DNA of 8,953 nt from UMGS1696 sp964623635 (GTDB lineage Bacteria; Bacillota; Clostridia; Oscillospirales; CAG-272), in the NCBI GenBank assembly GCA_964623635.1, contig CAZUUA010000060.1:1-8953 (forward strand). The letters run 5' to 3'. Numbering within the stretch: position 1 is the first letter of the stretch; the number at the start of each line of letters is the position of its first letter. This document shows positions 7,039 through 8,953 of the stretch, in pieces. A program made the translations under genes and the position numbers. The notes under the pieces are model-generated. The model had not been told where the DNA came from, made no database searches, and was given only the letters and a program-made list of their open reading frames with translations.

Positions 7039-7079
7039 AAAAGGCCTCCTATAGAACGATTCCATAGGAGGCCTTTTTT
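7039..7079 (+). terminator. Second, strong rho-independent terminator (possibly bidirectional)
   Basis: A perfect 14-base-pair stem (7039-7052 with 7064-7077: AAAAGGCCTCCTAT/ATAGGAGGCCTTTT) is extended inward by three pairs after one mismatch, and T6 runs at 7074-7079. On the minus strand the same hairpin ends in four T bases, so it may also stop the converging comF-glycosidase transcript. It stands 14 bases after the first terminator. Confidence 0.9.
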
Positions 7080-7148
7080 CTATTGCACGTGTATATAATT
7101 CTTTTTCAGCAAAATGCAATCATATACAATTCAGTAAACGGCGTTACC
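7080..7148. other. AT-rich tail between converging operons
   Basis: This is the rest of the 237-base gap between the E1 stop and the end of the glycosidase gene. It holds no credible gene. GTATATA (7090-7096) faces CATATAC (7121-7127) as a weak 6-base-pair inverted repeat around a long loop; this is too weak to call a terminator. Confidence 0.4.
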
Positions 7149-8054
7149 TTAGTGTTCTGCTGTGATAAGTCCATCCTGTACGTGGAGCTTACAGATCCGA
7201 GCCGTTCGACGATCTCCATGTAAGTGGGGATCTTCCACGACGTCCCGTGCGTGGTATACGGCGTAATATTCCCCTTGATACAGGAGCACGCTGTGGTGAC
7301 CAACACCTTCTTCATAGCTGTTCCCCATCATGGTCGGTGCAAATTTTCCTGCCGCCGTATGCTTGATGAAATCCACCTTTGTCAGATCCGGCTCCGTGGT
7401 GTGCGCAGCGACATATCCGATGTGGTAGGTGTCGTTTTGGTAGCAGGCACCGCTGTACATGACATATTGCCAGCCGTCCTTTTGAAACCAAAATGGTCCT
7501 TCGATGGTATGCCAATCCTTACCATCTCCATACCGGTTCCGCATGAAGATCTCTTCATCAAAGGACGGAACAATCACTTCCTTGGGTGAATACGCCGGTG
7601 TGTATGGATCCAACAAACGATCCACGAATACACGAGTCCCGATCCGATCGGTATGGGTATTGTCTTCGGCGTACCAAAGGAACAGTCCGGCTTCCGTCTG
7701 TACCACATGGGAATCGATGGTAAAACGGTCGAACAGGCACTTCGCATCCGTAAAAGGACCGAGCGGAGAGGTAGCTCTTGCCACGTGCAGGAACTGGAAG
7801 ATACCGACATCCTCACAGGAGACATACAAATAATACCATTCTCCGATCCGTATGATGCTGGGTGCCCAATATTGCTTATGGGTGCCAATGGCGCAGACCA
7901 CACCAACAAAATGCCATACGCCAAAGGGATCGTCTGCGGTATAGGCTTCTACACCATCGCCGGCGGTCACATACAAATAGAATTTTCCCTCGTCTTCAAA
8001 AATAAAGGGGTCCGGTTGACTGCGATGCAGACCGTCTTCAAAATGTAACTTCAT
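7149..8054 (-). CDS. GH43-type glycoside hydrolase (five-bladed beta-propeller), cytoplasmic
   Basis: This 301-residue protein has the layout of clan GH-F enzymes (GH43/GH62-like arabinofuranosidases, xylosidases and relatives). The three expected acidic residues are visible: Asp15 in SQPDPFIFED (general base), Asp114 in TIDSHVVQ (pKa modulator) and Glu185 in IEGPFWFQ (general acid). GHHSVL (252-257) and VYHARD (266-271) fit the last propeller blade. There is no signal peptide, so it would act on imported oligosaccharides; the sugar cannot be named. Start at 8054 was chosen because GAGGA lies 6 bases upstream and the protein then opens MKLHFEDGLHRSQPDPF; an upstream ATG adds 29 residues that are simply comF read in another frame. 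The first 17 bases overlap the end of comF, so the two are probably translationally coupled. Other propeller families (GH32, GH130) are less likely given the motifs. Confidence 0.85.
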   Translation of the reverse strand: MKLHFEDGLHRSQPDPFIFEDEGKFYLYVTAGDGVEAYTADDPFGVWHFVGVVCAIGTHKQYWAPSIIRIGEWYYLYVSCEDVGIFQFLHVARATSPLGPFTDAKCLFDRFTIDSHVVQTEAGLFLWYAEDNTHTDRIGTRVFVDRLLDPYTPAYSPKEVIVPSFDEEIFMRNRYGDGKDWHTIEGPFWFQKDGWQYVMYSGACYQNDTYHIGYVAAHTTEPDLTKVDFIKHTAAGKFAPTMMGNSYEEGVGHHSVLLYQGEYYAVYHARDVVEDPHLHGDRRTARICKLHVQDGLITAEH

Positions 8055-8853
8055 TGGATTTCCTCGCATTCTTTTCGTGATCAATGTCGCTTGGCCCTCG
8101 CCGAGTTGCCGCAAATGCCACGGGAAATATGGCTGTCGCACCGGCTTCTACCAGCACGTGGCCTGCTGCTCGCATGGTTGCACCGGTGGTGATAATGTCA
8201 TCAAACAACAGCACACGGCATCCTTCCGGTACACGGCGTGCGACAAAAGCGTCTTCCATGTTTTCGGCTCGTGCAACAGCGTCGCGCATCTTTTTCTGTT
8301 CCCTACCGCCGACCCGTTTCAGCATACGTCGGACCGGTATTTTTATCTTGTGACTCAGGTGGCTGACGATCTCTTCACACTGGTCAAAGCCATATTCTCG
8401 ATAGCCGGCATCGGAGCGTGGTGGGTACGTCAGATACCATCCTTGGCGTTTTTCCGGTGGTAGCAGCGGAGACAGATCGGCAGCCAGCTGATCGGCTATA
8501 TATTCAAAAATGGTGGGATTGTACCGTTTTTTGCAGGTGAGCACAAAAGGTTCGGTACAGCGCTGATATCCCTCAGTCAGATCCCGGCTGCCTACCGGTC
8601 GATACCAGGTATGCGCCAGCCAGGTTCGGCCGGACAAAAAGATCGGCATGGGTGACAGATTTGTACGGCCGCATAGGCACTGGGCAGCTGATTCGTGGCA
8701 AACAGGACAAGGGCTATGTGCTTCGGCTGCCAGTTTTGCCAGACAGTCGTCGCATATGGTCAGCGGTGTCTGCAGTGGCACACGGCAAACGGGACAGTAG
8801 GATCTACTGACCCCGGATAACAAAAACGATATGAATTTATAAAATGGTTCCAT
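8038..8853 (-). CDS. ComF-family protein (zinc finger plus phosphoribosyltransferase domain)
   Basis: This 271-residue ComF/GntX-type protein belongs to a family linked to uptake of single-stranded DNA during natural transformation in several bacteria, where it acts in the cytoplasm. The N-terminus has cysteine pairs CPVC (20-23), CDDC (34-37), CPVC (49-52) and CLC (59-61), which suit zinc binding. A phosphoribosyltransferase fold follows: YREYGFDQCEEI (151-162), KRVGGREQKKMRD (179-191) and the diphosphate-binding motif VLLFDDIITTG (214-224). At 271 residues it is somewhat longer than usual ComF proteins (about 220-240). ATG 8853 was chosen because MEPFYKFISFLLSG...CPVC matches the usual ComF opening and because the longer reading from 8907 would start inside a terminator hairpin. 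No good Shine-Dalgarno sequence precedes 8853; TATACA at 8864-8859 could be a -10 box close to the start, leaving a very short or absent leader. The glycosidase gene overlaps its 3' end. Confidence 0.88.
   Translation of the reverse strand: MEPFYKFISFLLSGVSRSYCPVCRVPLQTPLTICDDCLAKLAAEAHSPCPVCHESAAQCLCGRTNLSPMPIFLSGRTWLAHTWYRPVGSRDLTEGYQRCTEPFVLTCKKRYNPTIFEYIADQLAADLSPLLPPEKRQGWYLTYPPRSDAGYREYGFDQCEEIVSHLSHKIKIPVRRMLKRVGGREQKKMRDAVARAENMEDAFVARRVPEGCRVLLFDDIITTGATMRAAGHVLVEAGATAIFPVAFAATRRGPSDIDHEKNARKSNEVTF
8059..8065 (-). promoter_or_regulatory. Ribosome binding site of the glycosidase inside comF
   Basis: GAGGAAA on the minus strand, with GAGGA 6 bases before the ATG at 8054, lies within the last codons of comF. 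It decides the start of the glycosidase in favour of 8054 over the in-frame ATG codons further upstream. Confidence 0.7.
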
Positions 8854-8892
8854 ATGATTGTATAGGATTCTGTTGTTATGAATTCGAAAGCA

Positions 8893-8929
8893 AAAAGCAG
8901 ACCACACCGATCCGGAATAGTCTGCTTTT
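8893..8929 (-). terminator. Hairpin terminator upstream of comF
   Basis: A 10-base-pair stem pairs 8893-8902 with 8920-8929 (AAAAGCAGAC/GTCTGCTTTT on the plus strand), with an inner CCG/CGG pair in the loop. On the minus strand the 3' arm continues as GTCTGCTTTTTGC with five T bases, against four on the plus strand, so it more likely ends a minus-strand gene lying beyond the right edge. It separates that unseen gene from comF and argues against comF starting at 8907. Confidence 0.7.
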
Positions 8930-8953
8930 CGACTGGGGTAGCAGGATTCGGAC

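Noticed and set aside
7065..7085. AGGAGG followed by TTG as a possible start of a small plus-strand gene
   Set aside because: The AGGAGG is the right arm of a strong terminator stem and the frame simply runs into the antisense of the glycosidase gene.
7224..7589. 121-codon plus-strand frame opposite the glycosidase
   Set aside because: Shadow of the minus-strand glycosidase gene, whose catalytic motifs are clear; no motif was seen in the plus-strand reading.
8854..8907. Upstream extension of comF to ATG 8907
   Set aside because: The start would lie within the loop of the terminator hairpin at 8893-8929, and the added residues do not match the ComF opening.

Overview
The window is a bacterial chromosome segment of moderately GC-rich DNA. 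Codon choice is strongly skewed towards CTG, AAG, ATC and GGT/GGC, and the gene content suggests a Gram-positive gut-type clostridium (Oscillospiraceae/Butyricicoccaceae-like). That placement is inference from codon style, Shine-Dalgarno strength and gene types; there is no rRNA or other marker gene here. No mobile element, CRISPR array, tRNA or rRNA was seen.

Plus-strand block (about 31-7080). A DeoR-family regulator (105-878, GTG start) is followed by a lipoate-dependent 2-oxoacid dehydrogenase complex in an unusual order: E2 acyltransferase (948-2258), E3 dihydrolipoamide dehydrogenase (2298-3671), a small SGNH/GDSL hydrolase (3679-4365), and a very large E1 with the alpha and beta subunits fused in one chain (4428-6911). 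Together E1, E2 and E3 would decarboxylate a 2-oxoacid (pyruvate, a branched-chain 2-oxoacid, or possibly acetoin), pass the acyl group through the lipoyl arm to CoA and reduce NAD+. The substrate cannot be read from sequence. The enzyme genes show extreme codon bias, which suggests high expression.

Three similar GAC..GTGTC dyads lie before the regulator, before E2 and after E1, and could be operators for the regulator. The block ends in two tandem hairpin terminators (6987-7025 and 7039-7079). A good sigma-70-like promoter (TTGACG-N17-TATAAA) lies just before and partly inside the first one.

Minus-strand block (8853-7149, converging on the plus block). A comF-type gene (zinc finger plus phosphoribosyltransferase domain) overlaps by 17 bases the start of a cytoplasmic five-bladed beta-propeller glycosidase of GH43 type. 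A hairpin terminator at 8893-8929 separates this pair from whatever lies upstream outside the window.

The most noteworthy item is the complex itself: a fused E1 with two apparent insertions, an embedded esterase-like gene, and a dedicated DeoR regulator with candidate operators. Everything else is ordinary accessory or housekeeping content.
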